The position numbers and the translations under genes are program-made. The notes under the pieces were generated by a model. That model saw only the letters and a program-made list of their open reading frames with translations, was not told the origin of the DNA and ran no database searches. From positions 21,079,555 through 21,143,554 of the forward strand of contig NC_065875.1 in NCBI RefSeq assembly GCF_933775445.1: a DNA stretch of 64,000 bases, written 5' to 3'. This stretch comes from Argentina anserina (taxonomy: Eukaryota > Streptophyta > Magnoliopsida > Rosales > Rosaceae). Positions 1 through 13,206 of the stretch are shown one piece after another. How positions within the stretch are numbered: the first letter of the stretch is position 1; each line of letters starts with the position of its first letter.

Positions 1-118
1 AAACCCATGGTCCAAAAGTAGAAGGTAATGATCTTGCTTTATACTTAGCCTGTGTGTTATCTAATGTACTTAGTAGATAGTACTCTTAACTTACATGATT
101 GCAATGTTTTGTTGCCAG

Positions 119-1430
119 GGAAAAAACAATACTTGGTAAGTCAGTAACTGGGAGTGTCACTGCAGATAGGATATGCATATCACCCTCAAAAGAGTAAGAG
201 TTTTGCAACCTTTGTACCTTCAAGGTTTCGTATATGTAGGCTGTGGTTAGCAACTCAACTGGATTGTGCTGGTGTATTGTTCTTCTTACAAGGAACTAAT
301 TACTTAACTTGGAACGATTATATAATATCATAGAATTGATTGTTTGACAGTAAATCTCTTGCTGCAAATGGAAGCAAACCACGAGGTTCTATCAAGTCCT
401 GTCCTTTTAGCCTTAGGAGTGAAGAAAGAGCAGCAAAACGGAAAGAGGCAAGATTGATATTGAATTTATTTATGTCCTCCTTTTGTTGTGGTTCATGAGT
501 AGCTTAAAGATTTTACATTCGGTTAGTTAATGTCATTCCTTTATGGCAGTTCTTTCAGAGGCTGGAAGAGAAGAGAAGTGGAGAGGCAGAAAATAAGCAG
601 CTGCAAATGAGATCTAATAAGGTTAGTAAAAAGTTATTTTAAGTATATGCTCAAGGACAAATGCGACTTTAGAAATGCTACATGGGTACCAAAATAATTT
701 GAAGAGGTTAAATTTACTAATGCTGTTGAGGAATCCCATGATTTGAGCTGATCAGGATTATTTACTTAAGTTTCTCAACTTGATCGAGTATGTTTTAAAT
801 ATTAGTTCGAATATTTTCTATAGTTTTTATAAAGGTAGTGGTTGCCTAACAGTAAAAGTGTCATTAGATGTGCAAATAGCACACTGGTGTGTGGTAATAT
901 GCAATGTAGGATAATCTAATTCTTTCCACATAAACTTTGTCAAGTGCCAAGTTGGCATTTTGTTATTTTTCTTTTCATTTCCTTTTTATTGGTTGGTCAA
1001 ACAATATCAAGTTGTACTTAAAGAAAGAAAATCTTGTGCAGGAAAAAGTAGTGCATGATTTTAAAAAACTGTGTCAGAGTACAGGCTTAAAAGCCAAAGA
1101 TCTGTCGTCTGGATCACAATTGCCAAGTAATAACTTGAAGAAGGTATACACAAATACCTCTATGGCAGTAACCTTTTTATGTATCTACATTAGTATTTTC
1201 TTGATTTGTCAATGACACTTATACAGGTTCCACCAACTCAGAGTCAGTCCCAGAAACTCGTGAGGCAGTCTACTACCAGCAAGGTCCTGAACTCAAGCAC
1301 TCGGTCTTCAGTCAATTCTCAAAGCTCTAAGCATGTTACACAGAACAACAACCCACGGACAAGGCGATCAGTCACTTCCCTTCCTAAGAAAAATGCTCAT
1401 GAGAATTCTTCTCCTAATATTCAGAGTTGA
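119..1430 (+). CDS. WVD2-like / TPX2-domain microtubule-associated protein, C-terminal part (5' end outside window)
   Basis: Five exons fit one frame: 119-193, 351-447, 550-621, 1042-1143 and 1227-1430 (TGA). The exon 351-447/550-621 junction encodes the core signature of the plant TPX2 C-terminal domain (FSLRSEERAAKRKE joined to FFQRLEEKRS), which in the WAVE-DAMPENED2 family binds and bundles cortical microtubules. After it comes a low-complexity basic tail rich in Ser, Gln and Asn that ends in NIQS. The start codon and N-terminal half lie to the left of the window. The intron after base 447 starts with GC instead of GT (AG followed by GCAAGA), a recognised minor class; using it is the only way to join RKE to FFQ in frame. 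The gene is convergent with the response regulator to its right. The family call is firm; which WDL member it is cannot be said from this part. Confidence 0.85.
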
Positions 1431-2150
1431 GGATGTCTAGCCTAGGAATATACATGATGGAGATTAATCCACCCGCAGCTGGTTAAAATCCAGAACTACT
1501 TTTTGTAACTGCAGTTAGAATGAGAGGGTAGTCTGGTTCTCTTTTACAGGCAGATCAGTTGAGTACTGGCAATTAGGTATTAAATTTTGTAGGGCTCATC
1601 TCTTGTTCCTATCTCTTCTTTAGGTGGTCCAGGTTGTAAATGAATTTCATCAGTTATATTCAAGACAAGTGTATCAGCAGAATGAGTTTGGTTATAGATG
1701 CTGCAAGTGACTGCTAGCCAAAACTAAACCCTGATAGATATGGATTTGGCAGGATGAACTCTGATACAATGTAATACATCAGTCCATTTAAGCATAAAAA
1801 AGAACAATAACAAATTGCACACAACTTAGTTGCTAATTTGGTGACTACAATTATTCGAGATCATAATCTGGGAGGACAGTGAATTTCATACTAACTTTGA
1901 TATGGCAGCATCCTCTCTACAAGAAATCTAATGCACATACCATCCAAATTAAGCAAAAATTATTATGCTAGAGTTTGCCATCACTCCTAATATATACATT
2001 GCAATACTCAAATCCAATCGACCTGATCAGGGAAATAATATCCAGATCAACTTAGTTGGATACTCCACTTATATTGGTTCACCACACAAAAAAACGAAAG
2101 CATCGTTCTTCATGAAGATGTGCAAAAGTGCAGGCTGGCCAGGGGCCAGT
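1431..2150. other. Tail-to-tail intergenic region
   Basis: About 720 bases separate the stop codons of two convergent genes. It should hold the 3' UTRs of both. A short open frame at 1965-2192 crosses into the next gene on the wrong strand and has no recognisable content. No repeat or RNA gene was seen. Confidence 0.6.
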
Positions 2151-5100
2151 TTATGCTATGAACAGACTTTGATCAGCCAGAGAATAATCTGATGAATCGA
2201 ATGGATACTCACAGCCAAATCTCAGTGCCTCATACAGGTTGGCAGGAGCCTCAGGATCATTAAACTCCGAAACCCCATGGTTCATACCTAAATAACCACC
2301 TTGATACAAACAAATTTGCAACTCTTCTTCCAGAGAAGCAAAAGCTGATCCACTTCCGAGGACTAGGTTCTTTTGGCCAGCTTCAAAATTAGTAAGGCAA
2401 CTCAGATTGAAGCCCTGGTTTTTCATGTTCGATATACTGTTGGAACTGGGGTCAAAACCCTGGTCCACCACACAGCCCTTGGTTTGCTCTAGATAGGAGT
2501 CTGCTGCACTTATTGTTGGACTTACATGGCTACTGTAAGTGTTTCTGCATGCAGCTTGTGAAGGCTTATTTTTAATGGGGCGAGTCGTTTCTCCTGAGAT
2601 AGATGGCCTTGAACTAATGGAAGAAATTGGCTTAAGTAGATTAGCTTGGAGGTGGTGCTGTACACCAGGCAGTTGTACTGTGTTGAAGCCATTACCTAAC
2701 TGAACAACTGGCCTGTGCTCTTGTTTCATTTGAGTTTCACTCCAAGTGAACTTTGTTGGCATAGTGAAGTTTATTTCAGATTCCACAGATTCAAATGAAT
2801 GATTCACACCCATCTGTGAACGCCTAGTCTTCAGAGAATCGGCAACATTACCGATTAATGCTTTCTTGTTTTCTGCATAAGAGTGACTGAAGTCCACTTG
2901 GGAACATCTGGTCTTGTGAGAATCAGGAATACTGCGAGTCGAACCTCTCTTGGGTTCTGATACAAGCTCTGGAATAATTCCCTTTACATCATATTCAAGG
3001 CTCTTTGGATCCACCACAATTGGAGCAGCCAAAGTATTGCCCGAAAATCTGTAGCTGCCATTTGTAACATCATTTTGTTGAATGTTAATTGAGTTCTGAA
3101 GACCAAAGATTCCTTGAGGATCTTTTGAGAGATGATCAGAATGCTTCACCCCACCAAAAGAAGATTTAAGGTCACTTTCCTTTTGCAGCCTACTCAAGTA
3201 GAGCCGATACTTCTGCATGTGAAATATTATCAATGAGAATGATATTTATGGCAAGAAAACATGTAATCTATTGTTGTACTTTATTTACAAGAGGGACTCC
3301 ATTTTTCTTTCTCATAGAAAAAAAGGAGAGAGAAAGGAAAAAGAGGGACTCCTTTTTCTTACATATATATTGAAGGATTCAAAACTTTTTGGTGAAGAAT
3401 TAATTACTTTCTGGTTGTAATCTACTATTTATATTTATTCTAAAGAGCAACAGAAGATACAAAAGCAAAATGACATTCCTCGAACATTTGGGATGACTAG
3501 CTGTTCAAAACTTTCTGTACTTCTTAATGTCAAGAACAGAAAGTCGAAATAATGACATTTTTGATGAAAGAATTAATTTCACCTCTGCACTGCTTCTTTC
3601 TTAGAAAACGAATCATCACCTAAATATCTCCATAATTCTATGTTAAAAACAATCTGAACTGCCAAGGAAGTGGGGGCAGTGTACCAATACTACTGAAAAA
3701 GCAGTTACGATTGTATCAGAAGAAAGCTTAAGAATTATCTATGTACCTGCAAGTGGCTAGCAACATTTTCTCTGGTCAACCAGGGCACGTTCATCAGGTC
3801 AAGTATTTTCTTTGGACCAACTTCTGCCAAACAGATATTATACATCATCCCTCTGTAGAAACATAATAAAGATGGTGGCTATATCATTGAAAATCAACAC
3901 CAATGTCGAACAAAATTTTGAAAAGTAGCACAAAATGTGTCAACTTATAGTTCATGATGTTCATCCAAAACCCATGTCATGAATGATAAATGGACGTGCT
4001 CTATAAATGATAAATAGATGAAACTTACTGTCAAATCCAATTTGATGCACTGCTTTTACAAATTTCTGATGAAGATCAACAGACCAGACTACTCTAGCTT
4101 TTTTTGTAGATGACGAATCACTGAAGTCTTTGTCATCATATTTGTTTTCGATGTCCTTTCTTTTTCTAGATGAAGTGAGGTCGTCGACACCGAGGAAGTA
4201 TCCATCATCATAGAGATCTGATCCATTTCTCGTCAGCTGAATACCATCGATGCTTTCATGACCCTCTATGTCTCGTATCTCATGTATCTTTTTTCTGAAG
4301 ACATGCTGCCAAATGTTTCTCAGTTCTTTCATTCTTATTGGCTTAAGAAGATAATCGCACGCTCCATGCTGGACTCCCTTCATAACTCTACTTGTCTCTC
4401 CATCAACAGACATCACTGCATAGATATGACAAATATGATTGTCAGAAACTAGTTGGTAAAGGATACTTCCTGAATGAAGAGAAGACAAACTTTATGTGTC
4501 AAGGGAAGAGTACTAACTAATTACAGGAAGATCCATCTCAAGTCCAACATGCTCAAGAAGTTTAAAACCATCCATGTCAGGCATGTTCACATCACTGATT
4601 ACAATGTCATATCCATCTTTCTTTTCGCGGAGCAAGTATAAAGCATCTCTTGCTAAACCACATGTTGTCACTGAAACACAGAAACACGAAGGAAACAAAG
4701 GAAAATTGTCAGAAGTAGTGAAATTTTAAGGCCATCGTTATTGAGTGGGTTGGAAATCTGAATACATAGTCAGATTGGCCGAAGCCATTCTGTGTGATAC
4801 TTGGATAAAACAAAATCCAGTAACATAACTAACATTGGCTGCAGCATGAATACCACTTTATCAAGACTTGAAAAGCAAAATGAACTATCCACTTTACAAA
4901 TGGAAACCTTCTCTATCTTTGTTTACATCAGTGCAAGAAATCATAAATAATCCCTCCCCAATATATTCGAAGGAACTAACAATGAAGAGGAGGTCCAGAG
5001 GAAAGTACTTCATTGTCTGTGAGGACCTAAGAAATGATTTAGCAAGTATAATACCAGATAAGAGCAGTAGGATATCGAAAATCCTATCCAACCCCACATC

Positions 5101-6237
5101 CAGGCCAGGAATAATCGAAAAAGATAATTGAATGCTTGCACTCTTGCTAGAAAGGTCTTTGTTGCAAGTAGTTGAAACAAGGATAGAAAGGAAATGCACT
5201 AAAGGATGTTGACATCAGAAATCCAAGAACAGGTGCAGGATTAGCGCGGTTCTTTACTAGTGACCACGTTTTCATGAAGCTGATCTGGATTAGAATGGTA
5301 CACAAATCCACTGGGAAGACTACCAAAAGCACCAGGGAATACTCATCTGTTGCCTGGATTTGAGTAAGTTGATTGATCATTCAAAATTATCAAACATAAA
5401 CTCTTTCAATCAAAGCTTATACATTTAATAGACAAATATAAGTTCAGCAGTCAATCTGGCTAAATTCTGAAAGGCCTTGTACTCGATTGGATTTCGATCA
5501 CATAATCTTATAATCCTCCGTAATCATATATGCAGAAGTCAAAAGTTTGGCAGGCACTTCAGGTATGCTGTATGCATATAGGCCCACACAAATCAGCAAC
5601 TTTTGGTAAAGGGAAATGCAATCAAACACACTCGAGTACTTGACAATCAAACCCTGATCATTTTGATAATCAATTTGCTTAATCAAACTCAATCTTTCTG
5701 CAAAAGAGCCTTGCACTCCAAGAAACCCATATGGTTAGATTACCAAATAAGATCAGATGCCATTCTAAAACCACAGCCATAAAGCCCAAGCATCATCTTA
5801 AATTCTTAATTCTTAAGCATAGAATAGTCTAAACACAATCACATAAAACATCCATATTAAACTCTACATGCATAGAGTTCCTGGAGCCCTAGATTAACAT
5901 TTTTCAAGAAACACAGATAACAGACCTCCAAACACAGAAATGAAATATACCCAACCCTTGTAGTCCAAGATTAACCCCAAAAATAATAAAACCCATCTCA
6001 GAATCACCAAAACTCAATACCAGATTACATGTGATTCCATCACCACACTGAACCCAACAAGCAAAAGCCTTAATTTTTATTGAAACAGAGAAACAGTGAG
6101 GGGTCATAACCTTCATAGGAGCACTTCTTGAGCATCTTCTCCAAGATCTTGAGCCAAGTTGGATCATCATCAACGACCAGGACCCGGAGGCCGGCCGGAA
6201 ACGAATCATTCCGGGAAGAAGAGAAGCTGCTCTCCAT
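2151..6237 (-). CDS. ARR11-like: Type-B two-component response regulator (ARR11-like)
   Basis: A cytokinin-signalling transcription factor: a phosphorelay receiver fused to a GARP/Myb DNA-binding domain. Exons on the minus strand: 6237-6111, 4670-4518, 4415-4029, 3823-3747 and 3212-2151; all phases agree and give 601 residues. The receiver (about 17-130) has the acidic triad D23-D25, phospho-acceptor D69 in SDVNMPD and K118 in LLKPIR. The GARP domain (about 199-260) contains [26 protein letters not shown] and KYRLYLSRL; exon 4 encodes its middle. The C-terminal half is a Ser/Asn/Gln-rich region typical of type-B activators. The start at 6237 gives MESSFSSS directly before the receiver, as in ARR11. 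Every catalytic position is intact, so it should be functional. ARR11 is the closest family member I recognise; assignment within the ARR10/11/12 group is inference. Confidence 0.93.
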
Positions 6238-7040
6238 GTTAGCAACTCTTTTTTTGTTGATTGAAGTGAAGTGGGGACTTAAAAGCTCCAAAATGAGACA
6301 TACTATATAACTAGGAGTGCCTTTGTGTTTCTTTATTAAAATGGCTCCTTTTGGAGTTTTATGTGAAGCTTTTGTGAGTGAGAGAGAAAGATAGTGATTG
6401 AAACAGAGAGACCCACGAATATATTTTTTGGCGCCGGATAGCTTAACGGTCCCGGTTAGCGCTAAAGACCCTTTTTGGTTTTGGGGAGCTTGTGTGGCTG
6501 CACATATGGGTGTGAGTTGGTACCGAAAAAGTCATATCGAAACTGACGGTCTTGTATTAAATATGGACATGACAGAACGACTTGGTATATTTTATGGGTA
6601 AATTATAAAAAAGTATTATTTTCTAATTTATATTAGGAAAAAGTCACTACTTATAAATTAATTATAAAAAAATCATCACATTTAAGTGTAAATTATAAAA
6701 AGGTCAACAAAATTAAAAAAAAATCACTTTAAAAATATTTTATGGACTATTTTGCCATTTCTTACTCTTTTTCTTCTTTTTTTCCTTATTTTTCTAATTT
6801 CGGCCATAACTTTCTCGTCCGGCGATAGATTTTGACGAAATTTGTACCGTTAGAAAGATCTCGCTCCCCTCTTTCATTTGATATACTACCCACTCCGAAT
6901 CGACCAACCTTACAAGGCGCAACAACCATCTCAAATGGTTGCCGTCATCAATGGCTGTGCTTCAAGCAATTCCGGCGAAACCGAAACTCAAGGTTCCCTA
7001 ATTCCTGCTATTCTCTTCATTATGAGCATACTTATACTAA
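6238..7040. other. 5' flank of the response regulator gene, AT-rich
   Basis: Upstream region of the minus-strand ARR gene. From about 6600 to 6800 it is very AT-rich with repeated 'aattataaaaaa' phrases; similar wording recurs near 8200-8290, so 6600-8290 may be one inserted unit. No terminal repeats or target duplication could be matched. Confidence 0.4.
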
Positions 7041-7610
7041 TCTCATTTGAATTTTAACAAAATTTCACATATTTCCACATTTCCTCTCAGCATGTCACAG
7101 CTCCTGTCACAGATGGTGTCACAGACACTGTCACACCTATTGTCACAATCGCTATCACACTATCTATTTACACCCAGTGTCACAACCTCTGTCACACTAC
7201 TTGTCACAACCACTATCACACTACCTATTACACTAACTGTCACACCGCCTGTCATATCTCCTATCACACCCACTGTCACAGAAGTTGTCACACTATCTAT
7301 TTACACTAACGGTCACACCCACTGTCATACCAATCTCATTTGAATTTTAACAAAATTTCACATATTTTCACATTTTCTCTCGGCATGTCACAGCTCCTGT
7401 CACAGACGTTGTCACAGACACTGTCACAGACGTTGTCACAGACACTGTCACACATACTGTCACAACCGCTATCACACTATCTATTTATACCCACTGTCAC
7501 AACCTCTGTCACACTACCTGTCACAACCACTATCACACTACCTATTACACTAACTGTCACACCTCCTGTCACACCCACTATCACAGAAGCTATCACAGAC
7601 GTTGTCACAA
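7041..7610. repeat. Duplicated minisatellite of TGTCACA/TATCACA units (two ~293-bp copies)
   Basis: Two copies of a unit of about 293 bp lie head to tail: 7041-7333 and 7334 to about 7610. Each starts with the same leader (TCTCATTTGAATTTTAAC) and continues as an array of roughly 12-bp phrases of the form TGTCACAnnnnC or TATCACAnnnnC. Both arrays read through as Thr/Val/Pro-rich open frames (VTTSVTLPVT-like) because the period is a multiple of three; I regard these as by-products of the repeat. The reverse complement of each unit carries TGACA, the core bound by TALE-type (KNOX/BELL) homeodomains, so dozens of such cores lie about 0.8-1.4 kb upstream of the ARR start codon. Any regulatory role is inference. 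Confidence 0.85.
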
Positions 7611-10600
7611 TGCAACATTCTCTATTCTATTTGGTACGTGTCCCTTTATTATGTTTCTTTCTCTTCACAAATATACAGAGTCATAGCTTCAAACCAACCC
7701 AGTAATACATGTCGGCTCCTTCAATATATTAAACTTACCTGCACCACCGCAACCGAAACAGAATCCAAAAAAAAAGCTATTCATCGGTTACGACTTGTGA
7801 AAATGCTCCAAGTATGGAGTACACCACCACTACCTCTTCGACTCTGTCGTATCAGATCTCATCTCCTAATTCAAAGACCACATCCTTGTTAAGTAGCTCC
7901 TCGCCATCAGTTGCTCCTCCTTCACAATGACTCCAACCTCCCTAGCCACCTCGAGTCTTGCTTCTCCAAACCCAAGTCATTCCAGGCCACCAACCCCAAC
8001 TCCACCACTGCCCCAAACAACACCGTTTGTCTTCTCCATTGGGTTCTTGCTATCCATTGAGGGAGGACTCTTCTTCTCCCAAATTGGTGATGTAGCAACT
8101 AGCGTCGCAGTCGGAGTCATCGGCGGCATTAGAGCTTCGAGAGTGGTAGATTTGGGCAACTCAAGACTATTAATTTTCATCTAGTGGCAATTTTTGTAAT
8201 TTTCACAAATTTTATGGCAACGGTCAAAGATTTTTAATTGAGTGACTAAATTCTAATTTTAAAACATTGCTTGACTATTTTCTAATTTAAGGTGTCCACA
8301 TCAACTTTTTTATAAGAAGCCCATATTTTATTCGTCATGTACATAATTTAATATCGAAAGTTTGTAATCGGTTCGGTATATACATATCTTATCAAATGTA
8401 TAAAATATATTAAATCTATGTATTTTTTTATGTTTTTTTTTCTAGTTTTTTAGGTCTACATTGTACTTTTAAAGATTTTGAATATTAATTTACATTAACT
8501 AATAGTTATAAATATATATAATTACATGCAAAAATGCACATTTATATCGAACCAAATCCATTCTGAATCGATATGTACGGGTTCGATTTGGTATCAAGTT
8601 TCAAATTTACAATTCCGAACCGAAACTGAAATTGAATAAATTATTAGTATCGGTATCGACCGAATCTCAAACCGAACCATATCGGTCCCACCCCTAGCTG
8701 CACCAACCCAAAAAGACGGGGACTTGAATGAAAGGAATGGTTTTTACTAGATAAAGATTGCAACTTTGAGAAGATGGAGGGGTTGGGGTAACCAAATGAA
8801 GAGGTAGAATCTGAAGGTAGGTTGTGTGTGGAAGAATGTTGGAATGAAAAGCATTGAAGCATCTCATAATGAAATATGGTATAGGTAGCTTGATGTAGCA
8901 ATTTCACTAGGAAGATGAGGTAGTTTGATTTAACCTTTGTACTGTGTTGTATAGTTATTCCCTCCCCTCTTTATAGGAATAAGACTGTGTGAGAAGACAA
9001 TAGGAGAAAGAAGAAACAATTTGTGAGGTTCATAAACAAAAATTGGGTGGAGACTGGAGAATGCATTTTGATACCTAGAACGTTTGACATATATTCGCTT
9101 TTAGGTTTCACCCAATGTATCAAAAAAATAAATTATGCACATTCTATGTATTGATTAGAATATATAACTAGTTTGATATATTAGAAATTTAGAATTATGA
9201 GGTTGAAGTGTAGTGGTGTCTTTACAAAAATGGGAAGTATAGAAGTTTTACTAGCTTTGTGGTGTCTTTGCCTAGAATAACTATCTGATGAATCTTATAA
9301 TACCTCAGGGGGCCAGCACTAAAACATTTTAGGCAAATATATGTTACATGTGTATGATTATGTGACACAAGAACCATTCCTTGGTTAAGACTTCCATTCC
9401 CTCCTTTGATCACTAGCATTAGTGGATTATGGACCCATATGATAATTTTCTTTAGAACACAAATCCAATAACAGAGCTGAGGGGCAAAGCACCCTTGTCA
9501 ATTCATATTGGCATTAGCAACCAGATGACGGAGACAGTCTCCATGTCATTAGCTCGTGTCTATTACGCTTTGGTCTCTGTTATCTTCTAAACATGAAATA
9601 GAATTGGGGAGATTCCATTCTCCAGATATTTTAACCTCCTTAGAAAATGGAAGGCCTCTTCACCCTTCCCTCTTCAGAATTATATATAGAAATATCAAAT
9701 TCATCTCCAAAGTAGTGAGGAGTAACGTTTGATCAGGCCGAATGTTGATATGATTTACGATTATTTTAAATTTTGAAGGCGTCTCTATTAACATATTAAT
9801 TCTAATATAAAAAGAGATAATTAGAGGCACACCCAATATTGAATCCTCCTTTGAAGTTAAACTCATACCCAAATATTTTTTTCAATCTACTCCCAAATTC
9901 TTTTTATACAAGTCTATTTTACACTTTTGATATGTTTATTTTGGTTTGCTTTATCTTAACATCTATTTAAAATATTTCATTGTACATGTCTAATTCAAAA
10001 TTTTCATTGATTCTTTATTACTTTAAATTTCTAAAAGAAACTTCTTCATATAGCTAATATTAAAATTTCAAAATGCAAACACTATATAACTGTTATAGAT
10101 CATACAAGAGATCGATTTTCAAGCTTGTTGTGTATTTGTATCATGCATTTGTTTTTAAAATTTTAAATCTATGAATAAAGTATGTTATCCGTGATTCCAT
10201 GCAATATATATGTATATATATTTTCTCAAATCTTTTCTTTTTGTATCATTTTACATGAACTTTCGTATGGTAAAACTTTATTCTAGGTTTCAATTTTTTT
10301 TACTCTATACTGTTACATAATAGATAGACACATATGCATGTTAGTATAAATCTCACATTCAACCTATGAAATAGATTTTTAGAATAATAGAATATCTAAC
10401 AAACAGATTGATGTAAAAATCCCTAGAAGAGATATAAACATCTATATAGATACATACCTAATCATTAAGTTGTTATTAAAAACAAAACCTACTATGGGAA
10501 AAACTTATATCCCTACCTTAAACATAGGCTGTATTGATGAAATATAAACAAAATCTACCTACAAAATAGAAAATTTAAAATTATTCAAAAAAATGGAAAG

Positions 10601-12235
10601 TTTATATCATCATGAAGTGATTTCAATATTGAATTGATTTAAATTTAAAAAGCTTCTGAAATCTAGATATGTGATTAAAGAAATGTTCCATTATTTTTAT
10701 TTCTAAATTTATGATGAGCAAAAGAAAAACTAAAATTATTTAGAAACTATGGAAATAAATAATTAAGATAATAAATGAGAGCACAATTTGTTCATTGACT
10801 AATTACCGATGCATATCAATTTTTAATAGTAACATTTTATAATTTAGATTACAGATAATTTGGTGAATTTAAAGAAAAATATAAGTGAATTTCTCTTAAA
10901 ATAGTTTCTAAAAAATGAGTTTATAGTGAAATACCGTGCCGAAACTTATGTTAAGCTAATATCAAAATGAACGCTCATATTGAAATGCTTGTTCATCCAT
11001 CCATTACTTTCTAGTTTCTTGAAATTCTTACTTTTGATTATAAATCTACAATGCACTTCACCTGCAAATTTTATTTCTGCTTCCAAGGAACATTAGCTTT
11101 GACCAAAACAAGTCCCTTTCAATCTTCTTTCTATTACTCCAATATCTTAGCAGGGCCTCTCAACAGATGACATGCACCCAATGACACAAGGATTTATGAA
11201 AATGACAAAGCTAATAGCCGATTAATTTCCCTAAATTTATCTGACTTTGGAATAAACCCATTGGAAAGATAAGTGAGGCTGGCTAATCATTATCGTTAAT
11301 AGAGGCCACGATACTCCTATGGCAGAATAAGATTGAGGCTACCATTAGTGCCATTTGCTCCATATTGATGCCACATAAAGTGGCATATATCTTTCAGCAA
11401 CACCATTTCAAAGAATGATTTATTAGTGCCAATCATCACATAATTAAGTGTTCTTGAGCAGCTACTCGTCCCAGCAAAAGAGAAGTAAAACATTGACATG
11501 TGCATAAGAACATGAACAGATCTAGAGCCTCATTAGTGCCAGAACCATTAATCTAAACCCCTAATGTTTCTACTTTCTTCAACTCAGGAAAAAAAGAGAG
11601 GAACAGTATGCTTTAAGAGGAGTGGGGTAGACAAGGACTTTGAACAAATAAAAACTCGATGGCTCTAAAAGGAAATGCCCACTTAGAAATTCTTTATCTT
11701 GGAGATCAATTATTTACTAAAGAGAGTGTGAGCATCATCCGTTAAAAACCATTTTGGAGGATGAACTCCATAAGTGGAGTCTCCCTTTTCATATGTTTAT
11801 ATAAAAGATAAATAGAATATGGCTCCTGCCTTATTATGTTCTTCTATGATGCTTCTCTCTGCTTATTCTCTTTTAACTTTTTTATTTTTTATTTTTTACT
11901 CCCTCTTTTTAACAGTTGTATTGATGCTGAATAAGATATACCTAAACCTAGATCATAGGGCTTGTCACCACTTCTAGAAGTAATAATTTTGTTTACCCGC
12001 CACACCACGTGAAACTGACATGTGTTGTACACAACTAATCATATTACGTCATAGTATAATTAATATGCACGCGGTGAAATTTACATATAAGAACTAATCA
12101 GAAATAATCACAGTAAAAAATGAACCAATAACATAAGGTGAGATATGTGGCAGATATATATAATAATTTCTCCACTTGTAACTTTGACTTTAAGTTTTTT
12201 GTTTTGCTCATCTTAAGACATTATACTAATCTTCA
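7611..12235. other. Long intergenic region without a recognisable gene
   Basis: 7700-8200 holds GC-richer sequence with open frames on both strands (7927-8184 plus, 7977-8180 minus), perhaps a captured gene fragment, which I could not identify. 8350-8700 is rich in GGTTCGGT/ACCGAACC words, typical of a short plant repeat whose ends I could not define. 8900-12235 is AT-rich spacer with nothing I can support as coding. Similar 'caccc/gttcggt' repeats are common in plant intergenic DNA. Confidence 0.45.
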
Positions 12236-12590
12236 TGATAAAATGATCTGAGGTTCACATTCAAAACTAATTGACAATGGATGGAGTGGCTCAAACCTCC
12301 TTATACACCTACATGCTAGGTCACAATTCTCAATGTGTGAGATATATTCTGAACACGCCTCCGCACGTGTGACAAATTTTTAAACCATATACGTGGACAA
12401 CTTTTGTGTGATGTGGAGTACATGTGGTCATTTGGGCTTCACACGTGAACGTGGGTAATCCACTTTGATACCATGATAAAGTGATATGAGTTTACATCCA
12501 AAACCAATTAACAATGGATGAAGTGACTCAAACCCTTATAAACCCACAAGCTAGATCTTAATTTTCAATGTGGGATGTATATTCTCAACA
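12236..12590 (-). mobile_element. TRIM retroelement, 355 bp, complete (copy 1)
   Basis: A terminal-repeat retrotransposon in miniature, read on the minus strand. Terminal repeats are 12474-12590 (5' LTR on minus) and 12236-12355 (3' LTR). Both begin TGTTGAGAATAT (the 3' one as TGTTCAGAATAT) and end in CA. The 5' LTR is followed directly by TGGTATCAAAGTGG, a primer-binding site for initiator tRNA-Met, and a purine-rich stretch (GCGGAGGCG) precedes the 3' LTR. The target duplication CTTCA lies at 12231-12235 and 12591-12595. It has no coding capacity and must be moved by another element's proteins. A second copy of the same length lies at 16396-16750. Confidence 0.92.
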
Positions 12591-13206
12591 CTTCATATAC
12601 TGAAAATTATGCTAGAGGAATACTGCACTTCCTTTAGGGTTGATTATACTCGGTTGTTTTATAAGATAGTCAAAGCCACACTTTCATACCAAAGTATAAA
12701 AGATTGTGTTGTATCATGCCTCAACACCAATAATACTTTAGTAACCTCTTGTCTTCTAACAGATTTATTTCAATAAGAACAAAAGTATGTAATGTCATTA
12801 AATTTATAGTACATCATGAATTAATCAGCAGAACACATAATACCAGCAAACTGCTTGCCATTTCCATCGCAACACAGGTTTCAAAATACTGTGTTGAATG
12901 CCAAGCATACCAATTACATATATCAATACTAGTGTATCCAGCGCTGTCGCCGCAGACTTGCAGGCCATCATTTGATGAAGGCTGGTCTGCTGCTCATTGA
13001 TGTAGAATCAAGAATCTCCAAAGTCCAAAGCTACCTCCTTTCTGCTTGGGAACAGGCATTTCAATATTTCAGCTACTATATACAGCCACCATGAAACAGC
13101 TTGTCAACCTTTCATGGTGATTTACATAAACCTATCTATATTGTACTATATGTACAAAGGTAATTCAGCTTTTTGTGTAGTTGCAACTTCATTATTCATC
13201 TCCAAG
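12591..13206. other. Spacer downstream of the first RING gene
   Basis: Contains the presumed 3' UTR of the minus-strand RING gene ending at 13207. Open frames at 12570-13000 have no recognisable content. No other feature was seen. Confidence 0.5.

Noticed and set aside
7041..7610. CRISPR-like array
   Set aside because: Units are short, degenerate and lack unique spacers of regular length; the context is a plant nuclear genome.
7047..7705. A Thr/Val/Pro-rich protein gene encoded by the TGTCAC array
   Set aside because: The open frames follow from a 12-bp repeat with no splice or family support.
7927..8184. Protein-coding gene on either strand near 8 kb
   Set aside because: Frames on both strands are of similar length and no domain or splice-consistent extension was recognised.
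12236..12590. Cassandra-type TRIM with a 5S rRNA promoter
   Set aside because: No 5S-like internal promoter sequence was seen in the LTRs.
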